A DNA stretch of 64,000 nt, taken from the NCBI GenBank assembly GCA_037367405.1, contig JAZKJV010003126.1:2232001-2296000 (forward strand), given 5' to 3'. A program made the translations under genes and the position numbers. How positions within the stretch are numbered: position 1 is the stretch's first letter; every line of letters starts with the position of its first letter. The notes under the pieces are model-generated. The model made no database searches, had not been told where the DNA came from, and saw nothing but the letters and a program-made list of their open reading frames with translations. Of the stretch, positions 22,075-33,838 are shown one piece after another. This DNA is from Ottelia alismoides. Taxonomy: Eukaryota; Streptophyta; Magnoliopsida; Alismatales; Hydrocharitaceae.

Positions 22075-22213
22075 AAAAAATAAGTGTATTGTCCATTACG
22101 AGTTCTAGGGATAATTTATATAGAGAGGGAACCATAGGGTTAAAAAGGAGCCACATCTCGTATATAGAATAGAAATAAGAATGGCAAAAAATAATAAAGC
22201 GATGACTATAACA

Positions 22214-22344
22214 TTTTCTCCAATACACAAGTATAAGAAGATGCATTTAAGAAGTTGAGTTGTATTCGAGATAGTAATCGGCTTGTGTGTGTTGAGTGTT
22301 GTGTTATCCAAGTTGAGTATTTCATATTCCAGTTTGAGGGAGAG
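22214..22344 (+). other. 3' flank of an LTR element, with polypurine tract at its end
   Basis: Short unassigned stretch ending in TTTGAGGGAGAG (22333-22344), a polypurine tract in copia style directly before a TG-starting LTR. Copia A inserted just upstream, so the rest of this older element is gone or displaced. Confidence 0.5.
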
Positions 22345-22599
22345 TGTTGAGAGAATTGAGAAACTGGACAATTTTCGAAGGAGTTGTTTAGTCCGACATT
22401 GTTAAATGGTGGGACTTGGTTATATTGGTTGGACTATATAAAGAGCTCCACACCTCTTGTACTCATTGAGAGATATAATAGAATATTCAGCTATTTATGT
22501 CTTCAGCATGATTTCATCATGCTCTTGGAGTAGAATTCCACTTAAAATCATGTTTTCCTCTTGTTCTTGAATTTGCATTATATATTTTATATTTCTACA
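22345..22599 (+). repeat. Short LTR of an unidentified copia-type element
   Basis: Begins TGTTGAGAGAATTG after the polypurine tract, has GGACTATATAAAGAG as TATA box at about 22430 and a transcribed-looking region (ACTCATTGAGAGATATAATAG). The end at 22599 (TTCTACA) is a guess; no partner LTR is seen in the window. Confidence 0.5.
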
Positions 22600-22762
22600 A
22601 TAATATGTGCACATGCACACACCTTGTTAGTAAATACATATACACGTATACATGTGTGTGTGTGTATATATGTATGTGTTCACAAGATATTCCCAATTTC
22701 ACATGCAACTATTGGAAAAACATTAACGACAAGATGCTTCATATCAGAATCTATAACTTAGT
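22600..22762. other. AT-rich spacer with a (TG)n microsatellite
   Basis: TG/TATG alternation at 22640-22680. Lies downstream of the host gene on its minus strand; may contain its 3' UTR. Confidence 0.6.
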
Positions 22763-24946
22763 CTATATAAGATGATATCTCATTTTACATCTTATTAACT
22801 CATTGAATATATCAGAGAGATGTCTTAAACAAATTCTTAGGAAGCAGACCTTCGGAAAGAAATGAGACAGACAATTTTTGTTACCTTCCATGATGCAAAG
22901 AGAAAAATCCAAACAATATATTAATCTATGCATCCTGGTCGATTTAAAAGATTTAATATAAAAACCAGTCCTTGAAACAAGAGAGAAATTTACATGTTGA
23001 TCCAACAACTTTGAAGAGAAATCTGCATGGACTTTTTCATAGTAGGCACTACAAAAGACAAATGAGACTGATGATCCATAATAATGAATTCAGAAAGGCA
23101 AAAAAATATTTACCTTTTTTCCCGCAATTTTTCCAGTAAGGCAACCTTTTCTCGTCGAAGGAACTCCAGTGTCTAATATTAGAAACTTAAATAAATAGTT
23201 AAGATGTTCTTACTAAAGAAGTTTAATAATGCATGCAGCATAAAGAAGTGAAGGTTGTCCTCGTTTAACTGGTTGTAGGTCGGTAGATTCATTTAGGCAT
23301 ACCCAAGATTTTAGCATGACTTTAATGCCTTACCTTATAAGCAGTTGACTTGTCACGAAACTACAAAGTGGCCATCATTGCACTCATAACAAGATAGTAG
23401 TACTTGATAGAGAAGGCAAAAGGAAAAGAGCATGTTTCCATGGATATCTCTTTCAAAAAAATCCCCTGCCAACTGTATTGCCTTGCGTACAAGCATAGCA
23501 GTTAATTGTTCTTGCCCACAAAATTTACTAGGTTAGAGCCAGAAAACGGATAGACTGGAAAAGTACCTGGGTGAAGGTCGACAATTCATATTCAAGTGAG
23601 ACAATTTGTTTCTGCTTTTCAAGAATTTGGGAGCATAAATCGCCTCTCAACTTCAGGACTTCACCAGTATGATCCTTGAATCTTTTAGTTTCTACTGCCA
23701 CTGATATTAAAATTAATTTAATGACGAGCACAAGTGATGCAGGCTTGAACCAATCTCATGTTATCAGAAGCAAAGAAATCCAAAACTGTATAATTTCCAC
23801 GTTATATTGGATAAACAATGCTTTTACTGATATCTTCTTCATCCCTTCTCGGCGTTGGGTTGTTTTGTTCCATCCATAGATAGAATCGATAAGTTGATAG
23901 GTGGAAGGATTATTAAAAAGCACTTAATTATTGACCATCCGCCTTTGAACTTTTAAAGTTATAATGTCAAAGGTGTACACATTAGTACAAGCCAAACACA
24001 TATCCTGTTAAATGCGGTAAACATTGGTTGCGGTTAAACGGAAAGTCCGATGTCCAGAACCATAAAATTCATCTGAAAATTTTTTATATAACAACATTGC
24101 TTTCCCTGCGTTTTTCTTCCATACACCAATCAACTCCCTTTGAAGTCATCTTGATGTACTCTAAGTGATCGACATGAAGAGTGAAAAGACATGCCAATTG
24201 TTGCTTATCATATGTCTAATTCCTTTGGTACATTTAATACATGACAAGTGCAGATCATCAATAATTATCCAACATCACCCTCGTGAGAACTTATCTCTGT
24301 ATAGTAATCTTCTCAAGGCACTCAATTCACCACCAACAACCAGTCATGTAAGATTATATGAATATATGCACATAAGTTTGCAGACAAACATTTCACAAAA
24401 GTCTCATGATAGCCTCTATTTCATTCTGTAACCTCCTGTTATCCACTGACAATAATATAAATATTATTATATTTATAAAGAAAATCACAACATCATGTAC
24501 AATGCAAAATCGTCTCATCCAAAGCCATCATGATTCGTCTGATTGCATTCAGGTACCAACACGACGGATAACTATAAATGGAGCAAGAATTCAGCACTTG
24601 TTACAATCACCTTCTGCTAAACAACTTGTTAATTTACCAAATAAGCATAAACAACCCCAGATCTCCCAACTAATCAATGATACGCGGCAGACGTATAGTA
24701 ATCTTATCGATTTAGAAAGACGGGACCTGATTCGAGGTCTTTCTCCACGAACTGGATCGCGGTTCTCAGCCTCTCCTCCTCCAATGACGTGTCGGCAGCT
24801 TGCTCTTCAAAATCTGTAGAGAAGAGAGCATCATATGTTTGACGAGTTTTCGTGTAAATCGCAATCGCGCAGTTGAACGATTAGAAGAACCGGTGAATGT
24901 GAGTACCATTCATCTGAGAGCGGAGGCTTTTCAGGTATCCGTCCAT
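22763..24946 (-). CDS. Host gene: small coiled-coil protein, five or more exons
   Basis: The only probable non-transposon gene. Minus-strand exons: 24946-24907 (ATG; MDGYLKSLRSQMN), 24813-24727 (FEEQAADTSLEEERLRTAIQ), 23700-23567 (AVETKRFKDHTGEVLKLRG), 23172-23114 (TLEFLRREKVALLEKLREK) and 23048-22994 (AYYEKVHADFSSKLLDQH). Each intron is GT...AG and the split codons fit (phases 1, 1, 0, 2). They join to 125 codons without a stop: a charged, heptad-like helical protein, with no signal peptide or membrane segment. I recognise the pattern of a conserved plant coiled-coil protein but cannot name it. The 3' end is open: the last exon may read through to TAG at 22763 or splice at 22994 to an exon I did not find. 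Confidence 0.7.
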
Positions 24947-25050
24947 CGCAGCTTTCTGAGCTGCACTGGCGAGCGCGAGCGCGAGTGAAATTTCAATAGT
25001 CCAGCCGGGGAGCCCGAGCCCCGCGAGGTCTCCGAACAGGGTATAGGGTC
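24947..25050 (-). promoter_or_regulatory. Probable 5' UTR / core promoter of the host gene
   Basis: Short GC-rich island (GAGCGCGAGCGCGAG, CCGGGGAGCCCGAGCCCCGCG) directly upstream of the ATG, in contrast to the AT-rich sequence on either side. No clear TATA box. Confidence 0.4.
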
Positions 25051-26900
25051 ATTTGCATTTTAGGTCCCAACTATTAGTTAATTATAAAGAAGTATCAACT
25101 GAAAAAAGTAGTAACAAGCAAGGACGTGTTGTTGCGATGGCATGTAAATATGGACATAAAGGAATATCGATTGGATAACATGTGCCAACATATTTCGGTG
25201 TAAGCTGGTCAAGATGGAAATGCACAATATCCGTACAAATATTGTAACATATATGATGTGGTAGATCGGATTATCCCTAAACTCAAAATCATCCTGTGAT
25301 GTGACCTTAAAACCCTAGTGTTTCGGATTTTGTTCAAATCGTAAAAATTTAATTAGTACTCAATTACTCTTCACACGAGTATAATTGGTTGGAGTTAAGT
25401 ATGTTTTTACCTAACTACAACATGCTTTGTTAGGTGATAAAGGGAATTAGGTTAACTGACCTCAACTTAACTTTATTAGGTGCTAGTTTGATGGATTTGG
25501 CCTTCTTGTATTAAAAACATCGATGCAACTTTTTTTTCGGGGGAAAGGATAGTAATAGTTGTCCACTCCATCTATTGTTAGAATCATGTAAACATAAGAA
25601 AGTTTGTATCCCTTGTCCAGTTTTTTCCTCTAAATAAAAATCTAAAGAGATCACTTGTATCTTTTTCAAATCTTAAAATTAATTTCTTATTTCTCCTTTC
25701 TTGTCACAGTTTTTCGACATCTATTGGAGCTAAAAAAGAAGCTATAGAAGGAAGTTGCCACTTTGCTATATTGATTTGTAAGAAAAGTCCAGAGGTGCTG
25801 GTGAAGCTGCTGCTTTCACAAGTATTGGCTTGGTTTCCACTATATTGTTGAAATGTGCACTAATTCTATTATTGCATGTGAGACATTATGGTTATGCTTC
25901 ATTTTAAATTTGATCACTTAACTTTATACCATCGTTACGATTATTGGATGAAAATCAATATATGATTATGGGTATTTATAATGATTTTAATGTTTATGTG
26001 CAAATTTGAGAAGAAATAGAAATTGATACTTTTTTAGCTTGAATTTGTCTTATTGCAAATAAAGAATTTTATCATTTATATGTGCTCTCGTAGTGTTGTT
26101 TGGGATCATAAACAACCATGATATAAAGGTCTAATAATCATCCAACCTTGGTTACCACAGCTTGATGTTTGATTCTTAGAGGATTTGAAATGATATTTAA
26201 GTAAGGATCCTCTCTTATATTTCATATTATTCAATGTGCCATAATCAATATTAGTTAAATATGAGAGTGACTCGTTGCATTTTAAATAAAGTGCATGCTA
26301 GATCCATAACTATTAACCATGTGTACTATTGGAAGTTAAATGTAATGTATCGCTCATGTCGACGAGAATGACTCCCAACTCCTCTAGTTACCAAGAATGA
26401 TGGGACGATATGTCGGATCTATGATCAAGATCCATAATACTCAACAACCTAATCTCATGCACATTACATTGACATTCAAAATATTCAATATTACGAGAAG
26501 TAATATAATATGGAATGGAAATGGTACTCATTCGCATTAATCATTTTGGTCCATGTCCAGAAATTGACATATACACATCTAACTATATAATAATAGAAAA
26601 TTGCTCCCCAGCTACCTCATTGTAGTGTCTCAAAAAACAAAAAAAAGTGTCCAGCAAATAAATTACTCAAAAACTATGTGAACCATGTCTTGTGGAGATA
26701 TGACTCCAAAAACTGTCTTGTTACGACCGCAACTGTAGTGATTGTTACTCAACTACTGCTATTGGGTCCATGATGGTAATAGCTCATCGATTAAGTAATC
26801 TAGCAAGTTTGACATTCAAGTTGTTGTGGCGAATAATCAAAGAAATTAATCAACAATCAACTCACAATGCAAATGATAAATCAATGTCAGATGTGATATG
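25051..26900. other. AT-rich intergenic sequence, no gene seen
   Basis: No long frames, splice-consistent exons, LTR ends or repeats that I can support. Confidence 0.6.
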
Positions 26901-28617
26901 AGTTAAAATTTTTAGTTTAACTCTACAAAATATGTGTATATGGTAAACATGTAGAGTGTCAAATCACTGAGAATGTGAAATGGGATAGAGATAAAAATAA
27001 TCCAATTAGTCCTAATTAATGAAGTATTTTTTTATTTTAATTTTATCTTTTTATTTCCTTTTGCTTTTAATTATTATGTAGGTTTTTAATTAATATCTAT
27101 TTTATGGTTTTTAATTTGTTTATTTTTTATGTGTTTTAATTTTAAAAATGTTTTTAAGTAATTTTACAATAAATACGAGTAATAATATGTGACAGAGATA
27201 AAAATAGTGAAAATATGTTTTTTGTATTTTTAAAAAAATAAACTAAAGTCAAAATAAATAAAGCAAGGTATTTCTAGATTTCAAATATTGTTCTATATTT
27301 TTGTTATTTTTAAAGTGTTTTTACAATTTTTATGGGGTTTTAAAGCTGGAAATACATAAAATAATTCAAATTGTAAATTTCGAATAATGAAATGGGCCTG
27401 AAATATATCTAACAGGTCAGATAGGGCTCAATTTTAATTTTAACATAAAGTAAAGGTAATAAAGAAAATTTAGAAATTTAAATCACTATTTTTGGATTTT
27501 TAGACAATTTTATATGATTTTATAAGTTTTCATTTATGTAATATTTAATTTTCTATTTTGTATTTTTTATATTATATGTGGTAGAATACAAATAAATCTA
27601 ACTAATATTTTTTCGATATTTTTTATATATTTTTTAATTTTATGATTTTTTTTAAATCAAAACAATGAAAAATACCATGTTTTGTAATTTTTATAGATAG
27701 AGAAATAGTTTTATATACCTTATAAAAAATATATGTGAACGAATATAGCTTCAAATTTAGCTCGAGATATTTAAAATAAGTTTTCTATATTTTTAGATAA
27801 AGAATGCAATTAAAATAATTAAATCAGGCAAGCATAATTAAAAACAAGCGTAAGGACCTTTTTATAATTTTTAAAAATTAGGCAGCCAATTAAAAATAGT
27901 AAAAATAGCCTATGGTCAAAGAAGCAAAATAACCAATTAAATACATTTTTAATGTCCGATAGGAAGGGCCAACATGTAATTTCTAGGAACTATCAGATTA
28001 TTCTGTTACATTCAACACAATCCCATGGGCTCAATGCACAATTTTTCCTGTTGAAAACATTTTAAATATGTGCTGGTAGGGACTATTTTGCAACTAAATC
28101 AAAGTTCTCATGCAATCAGTAACATTGAAATAACTTCAAGATCAAACATAAAAATTTTCCAATTAAATACACATTTCAATTAAACATGGCAGGGACCTAT
28201 TTGTAATTACATAAAAAAATTTATTTCATTTAATAACAAGTCCAACAAGTTCATGATGAGAAGTATAAAAGGCCCACAAAAGCACCTAATGGAGGGACCA
28301 CATAATGAACACAAAATTGGACCTGATTATAAATAAATAGAAGCGTAGGGTCTATAATGCAAAATATCCAAAAAATCACACTTAACCTCAAAGTGTTAAG
28401 ACTAAAATGAAATATAAAAATAGAAAGGGGGTAGGAAGTAAATCAACCTCGTAGCGTGATCCAACGGTCCTCAACATTCAACAGCTCAGATCATCCAATA
28501 CCAATTCATCGATATGCGGTTGTGATTTGATCCACGGACGGATCAGATGGTTACGGGGCACATTGATCATGTGGCGATTGTTGCACCTGGAGTTGAGCCT
28601 TGATCGGACGATGGATA
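26901..28617. other. Very AT-rich intergenic stretch, possible old LTR remnant
   Basis: Dense TTTTTA/ATTTTT runs, with recurring AGGGACC-type phrases and a segment with CCAACGGTCC and GCTCAGATCATCC (28460-28500), a style common in plant gypsy LTRs. The 5-bp duplication CCACC at 28618-28622 ends it. Confidence 0.35.
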
Positions 28618-28622
28618 CCACC

Positions 28623-30087
28623 TGTTGACGAGAATTTTTGAGATTTTTAAATAGAGATATGAAATAATAAAAGTGTAATTGGCGTTGACCCAAAGATCCC
28701 GCAACAAAAAAATTATTTTTCTCAAGCTAACTTAATTACAAAAGAAATGTGTAGCAAGAGAATTTATGCTATTTAATTAACATGTATAGCAACAGGATCG
28801 AACTCAGGGAGGCTACAATTCCCAAGGGTTATTCAAATAATTGAAAAATCAATTAAAAGAAAAGGAGAATCTTAAATGCTAACTATCTTGGTTTTTAAGA
28901 CAATTTTGTCTTTTTAGATTTTTTATTTTTTTATTTCTATTTTTATATATTTTGATTTTTAAATTTTTAATGATTTTTAATTTTACAACTTTTTAATTTT
29001 CAAAAAAATATAATTTTCAAAAGAAATTTATACACAAAAGAAATGGATTTTTTGGATTTTTCAAATATGGTAACAATGCTCAAAACTATCCAAACAAAAT
29101 CTATTTTTGTATTTTTGATGATTTTTACAATTTTTTGTAATTTTTCAGAGATTTTTAGATTTTTTTAGGATTTTCAAAATGAATAAAAATAGGGGAAATG
29201 CAAACAATGAGCAAACAAGATTATTTTTTGATTTAAAAATACCAAATAATTGCAAAAAATATGAAAAACTTTTTCCTAAAAAGTAAAGAAATTTATCTAC
29301 AAACAGGAACTCAAATTATTTTTTTGTATTTTCTGAAATTTTATATGATTTTTTAAGATTTTTAGTATTTTTCAATTTTTAGGGGTTTCAAAAATAACTA
29401 ATGTATGAAATATACAAAGAAATTAAAACATACCGAAAGAAAATTAATTTAATTTTTTTGGAATTTTTTGACACAATATGTACATTTTTATGATTTTTAA
29501 AATTTCAAACAAGAAAAAAATGATGTTTTGATTTTTTAATAATAGCAAATGAAATAAAATGCAATGAAAAAATTACTGCAGATAGAACAACTAAGCAAGA
29601 GATAACACTAATTTTTGCAGAATTTATTGAATAAGAATGATAAATATTTCAGGCAATATAGGCAAGGAAGTCAAATACAATTCAATAAAGGCTGAATCGT
29701 AAATATTTATTATTTTTGCATAAAAATAATAAGAAATAAATAAGGGGAGATTTTCACAATTTACCCAGGTACGGAACTGGGCATCACGTGATAGGGATTC
29801 TAGAAGGGGGCTTATACGTAATTTTTGAAACTCTAAGGGGCTTTATATAATTTTCTCAAAGTAATAATGCTCCTCTTGCGTGCCCTAAATCCAAAAGAGA
29901 AGGGGGTCGCCGCCCCTGCGATCTTCACGCCAAGGGAAGGGGTGTCACCCCTTGTATTCTTGCGCAAGCGATCGGCGTGTTGCAAATCGGTGGACGGAGG
30001 GCTCGACTTCGACGATAAGGCAGGGGGCATGGCTCCAGATCTGGGCGGCTGAGCCACCGCTGGTTTTCTTCAAGGCGGCGACGGCGG
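28623..30087 (-). repeat. 3' LTR of the outer large element, left piece
   Basis: Matches 49598-51730 of the 5' LTR (minus the inserted element there): the AAGGGTTATTCAAATAATTG block, long AT-rich middle, CCCTAAATCCAAAAGAG, and the GGCTGAGCC block. It breaks at 30087 where the inner element begins and resumes at 42655 with GCGGTCCAGG. Confidence 0.88.
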
Positions 30088-33000
30088 ATTCATTTATTTT
30101 AGCTTAAAATCCCTTATAAAACACATGTATATAACACTAACTCCACATTCTTACTAACTTGCATCTGTGTGTAAATATTGAATATTTGTATATTATTTTA
30201 ACCTAAAATAAATAAATAAATAAATAAAGGAAAAAAAAAGAAATAAAATAAAAAGAAGAATAAGAAAAAGGAAGACTGTATATATGTAATAGATACAGGC
30301 TGACCCGAACCCCGAGAGAAGATCAAGATTTGACCTGATCGATAGGGTCCTCAATTAGAAAATCCGAAAAAAATGTGTGTTGTGTATATTTGTATACTTC
30401 ACTATTTTATTTGTACACTAATTGACCTAAAATCAAATAACTTTCAAAATCAAAGTTGTAAATAAAAATGTGTTCTAATTAATAAAAATAATTGCACAAT
30501 TAAATTACTTACAGAATAAAAGCAACCACACTTGGAAAAAGCCACTAAGCACTAATTGAAAGACCAATTCTGGCTCCATATGAACTCAAATTGAACCAAT
30601 GTCACTTCCATTGGATTCCAAATTAAATTATCTTTAAATTGGCTATGTTTTCATAATTTTTTAAGTTACGAGTAAAAAGTTGGTTTTCTGGGGTGGTTTA
30701 TGCAATTTTCCCATGTATTTTGTCAATATTGTATTTGTATATATTTGTAAATTTTTTACTAATTAATTAAAATAAAAAAATAAAAATTTTAAAACAAAAA
30801 AAAACTAATTTGCTTATTTAACCATGTAAATAATGTCATATTTGTATAGAGCATATGAATATATTTAATTTTCTTAACTAATTTCCATAAAAAATAAAAA
30901 AAATATTTTTTAATCTTCCAATAAATAAAGTGACAAAAATTCAAAAAAAAAGTTAATTATATATATATTTATCTTTCCACTTTATCTCATTTCAATTTTC
31001 ATCTCTCTTATCTCTTTATCCAAAAAGTCAAAAATTCAAATTTCATCTCCATTATCTTTTCTATTTGTATGGCTCCTTCTCCCTCATTCCAACGAGATCA
31101 ATCTTTGGTGAGAGGAGCCCTATCTCCGAGAGAATTTTCGTCGAGAAAGGTGCCTAGTCTCCGAGTCGTCCGGTGACAGCGAGTCGGCGTTCGTCGAGGC
31201 GATCAAGGTCTTTTCCGCTCCTAAGGTGAGATCCATCGTTATTTCTTCATTTTTTTTATCAAGGTTAACCGTAGTTTAAATTTTGCAACTTCATCTCATC
31301 GTCATTTGTTTTCTAGATCTAAAAAAATCACGATTTGACCCGCATCGATCTCGATTTTTCATCTCACATTCTCGACCTCTCCACGTTCATCTTCTATCTT
31401 CCACGATCTATCAACTCTGACCATGCACGGTGGTCGGAGAATCAGATTCGATTCTTCCATTTTTCGTCGGATCCCCGTTCGCATTTTCCGTCGAATTTTT
31501 AGGATTTGAACCCTCGTATTCGCATCCTAAGTTGTCTATAAATAAAAAATAAATATATTGGTTTTCTTTCACTCTAATATTTGTTTTACGAGATAATCTA
31601 AAAAATAATAAAATTAAAAATAAAAAAAATATTTTCTGTTTTTTATTTATCCATTTCGGATTTACAAAAAAATTCTCTCTGAAATTGTTTGCAATTAAAA
31701 TTAACAAAAAAATAAAAAAAATAAAAAAAGTGGGCGGTCGCCCTCCAGGCACCGCTGCCCCCCTTGACCATCTCCACGGCAGCTCCACCGACTGCTGCAG
31801 CCTACGCCACCGCCATCCTTTTTGATCTTCTCATGCGCCTCCCAATACGCTCGCAGATGCCACCATCTCTCCACCCCTTGGCCGATCACTACTGCAACCT
31901 CCTGCCGTGTATCTCCTCCATGCGAAGTTGTTGTCCTCCACCCGCACGAGGGGTGCGTCCCATCTCTGCACCGCCCGTCTGACCTTCCACCAGAGCCTCC
32001 TCCTCGCGCAACCTCTGCGCATGCCCTCCAGACCTCAGCCAACGGTCGCCCCTCCATCGACCTACTGCAACACCTCCATCCACCTCCACCGATGCGGGCA
32101 CCCCACTTCCACGCCGCCTCCATCTGCGGCAAGCAGCCCACCTCCGCCTCAAGACCATCGCCTTGCACATCCTCCTGATCGTCGGCCTCCACCGCGTACC
32201 TCCATTCGCACGGGCAGGCCCCTTCCACGCCGCCGCCATCTGCGGCAAGTCATCCACCGCCAGTGGCGCCCCTCTTGAACTTGAGAACGAAGAAAGCAAA
32301 AGAGAAGAAGCCCTAGATTCTATTAAAAAATTTGGGCAAATTGCATTTCAGCTCCCGGAGGTTTTCATACTTACAGAAAAGCCCCTGCTAGAACAAATCA
32401 CGTGCAGAGCACGCTTTCCATTGGGTAAATTACAAATTCTCCCATGCATCTATTTATTATTAAACGTTAATGCTAAAACTTGAACTATTTGCAATTCAGT
32501 CCCTCTTTTCCAGACTTTAAAATTTGCTTATTTTATTTAGAAATAAATAACAGTTGTGCTCTATTAATTCTGAAAAAATCAAATTATGTAACTGTTATGT
32601 GTCTGATCATTGTATAAAGTTTTCATTGCACTTTAATCTCATTTATTATTATTAAAAAATAAAAAACATGCCAATTTTCTCTTCCTAAAATTCAAAAATT
32701 CATAAAAATTCAAAAATAACTCCAAAAATTCCAGAAAAATTAGGGTAGTTTTATTTCATTGTCTTTTAATTTGCAAATTTCGTGCATTAATTATTTATAA
32801 AACCCAAAAATTTAAAAATACTAAAAATTTTATAAAAATCATAAAAAACATAAAAAAATCCAAAAATCTTGATTTCATTCTCTGTTTGTAGATAATTGCT
32901 TCGCATTGTACTTTATTATTGCATGAGAAACACCATTAGACACTAATACTTCATTTTTAACCGTTGGCCCATTTCCGGGTTCAGGTCACTCAATATTTAT

Positions 33001-33817
33001 TCTAAATATTTCCTTTTTTTCTTTTATTCTTTATTCTTTTATTTTTGCACAAATACATGCTAATTATTAAATATTAAAAAATGCATGCCTATTGGTAATT
33101 TATTGTATTTACAACTATATACATGATGTTTTGCCAAGATAATTTGCTAAAATAAAATAATAAAGAGTGATGAATGAGTATTCATCACTATAGCAGGTAA
33201 AATAAATTAGCGAGATCGATAATTGTCAAGAGTTTTGGGCATTAAACTATTTTTAAGTATCAAATTACTCTAGGCTATGCATTGTTTCTCATTTTGCCAT
33301 TATTTGATTTTTAGAAAAATACAAAAACATATAAAAAAACTACAAAAATTTCCAAAAATATTTTAAAATCTTTAAAACACAAAAATATTTTCTCTGGATT
33401 TTTCTGATCATTTTTGTTATAATTGAAATTGCAAAAAGAGCTGGTGTGCGTATTTCTTATTTTGTGCATATTGTTCTTGATAACAAAATTACAAAAAATA
33501 AAATCACTAAAAATTTGAAAATCAGAAAATAAAAAAATTAAAAATTAAAAAAATTGACAGATCAAAATTTCACAAAAACCAAGTATAGTTTACCTTTGAG
33601 ATTTCCTTTTTCTTTTAATTGATTCTTTGTCGATTAATTGAATAACACTCGGGAATCGTAGCCTCCATGGGTTCGATTATGTCCGCTATACAGGTAAATA
33701 AGTAGCAAAAATAGCAAAAAAGAAAAAAAATTATTTGTTTGTTGTGGGATTTTCAGGATAGCAACGACTTCTTTCATATCTATTAATTTTCAATCCTCGA
33801 AGGTCTTTGGCCCAACA
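30088..33817 (+). repeat. 5' LTR of the inner large element (3.7 kb)
   Basis: Aligns with 39186-42654 through TATTTTAGCTT, ATGGCTCCTTCTCC, the GTCCGGTGACAGCGAGTCGG block, a GC-rich stretch (31730-32290), the GGGCAAATTGCATTTCAGC block and the CAACA end. It contains about 270 bp (about 32900-33220, including TGATGAATGAGTATTCATCA) absent from the 3' LTR. Confidence 0.9.
31730..32290. other. GC-rich Pro-rich-coding-like block inside the inner element's 5' LTR
   Basis: About 560 bp of strongly GC-rich sequence open in several frames, repeated at 40895-41430 in the 3' LTR. The outer element's LTRs have a different GC-rich block at the comparable place (about 51510-51960; split as 29870-30087 and 42655-42920). 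No frame is clearly preferred and I recognise no protein. It may be captured host sequence. Confidence 0.6.
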
Positions 33818-33820
33818 AAA

Positions 33821-33838
33821 TGGCACCGTTACCGGGGA
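33821..33838 (+). promoter_or_regulatory. Primer-binding site of the inner large element
   Basis: TGGCACCGTTACCGGGGA, three bases after the LTR. Close to TGGCGCCGTTGCCGGGGA, the tRNA-Asp type site used by Athila-like gypsy elements. Confidence 0.82.

Larger units (their letters stand above)
1..22213 (-). mobile_element. Copia element A (outer, minus strand, left end outside window)
   Basis: A Ty1/copia LTR retrotransposon read on the minus strand. Its 5' LTR is 20951-22213, a decayed tRNA-iMet-type primer site is 20939-20950, its leader survives as 20559-20938, 6455-6475 and 3743-3808, and its gag as 3742-3346 plus 415-1. Everything else between these coordinates is later insertions, each bounded by its own target-site duplication. 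The gag is clearly homologous to that of copia B at 7004, and the LTR (about 144 bp without its insertion) resembles B's 156-bp LTR, so A and B are related families. Pol and the 3' LTR would lie left of position 1. The element is dead: stops and frameshifts run through gag. Confidence 0.8.
20951..22213 (-). repeat. 5' LTR of copia A, split by a Mutator-like element
   Basis: Starts TG at 20951 and ends ACA at 22213; about 144 bp once the insertion and one 9-bp duplication are subtracted. 22084-22150 matches the copia B LTR region with GAACTC-AGGG and TTATATAGAGAG. The target duplication partner of copia A is beyond the left edge. Confidence 0.72.

Noticed and set aside
31411..32483. Frames of 100-175 codons in the GC-rich LTR block
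   Set aside because: Several frames on both strands are open together and differ between the two LTRs; no domain is recognisable.
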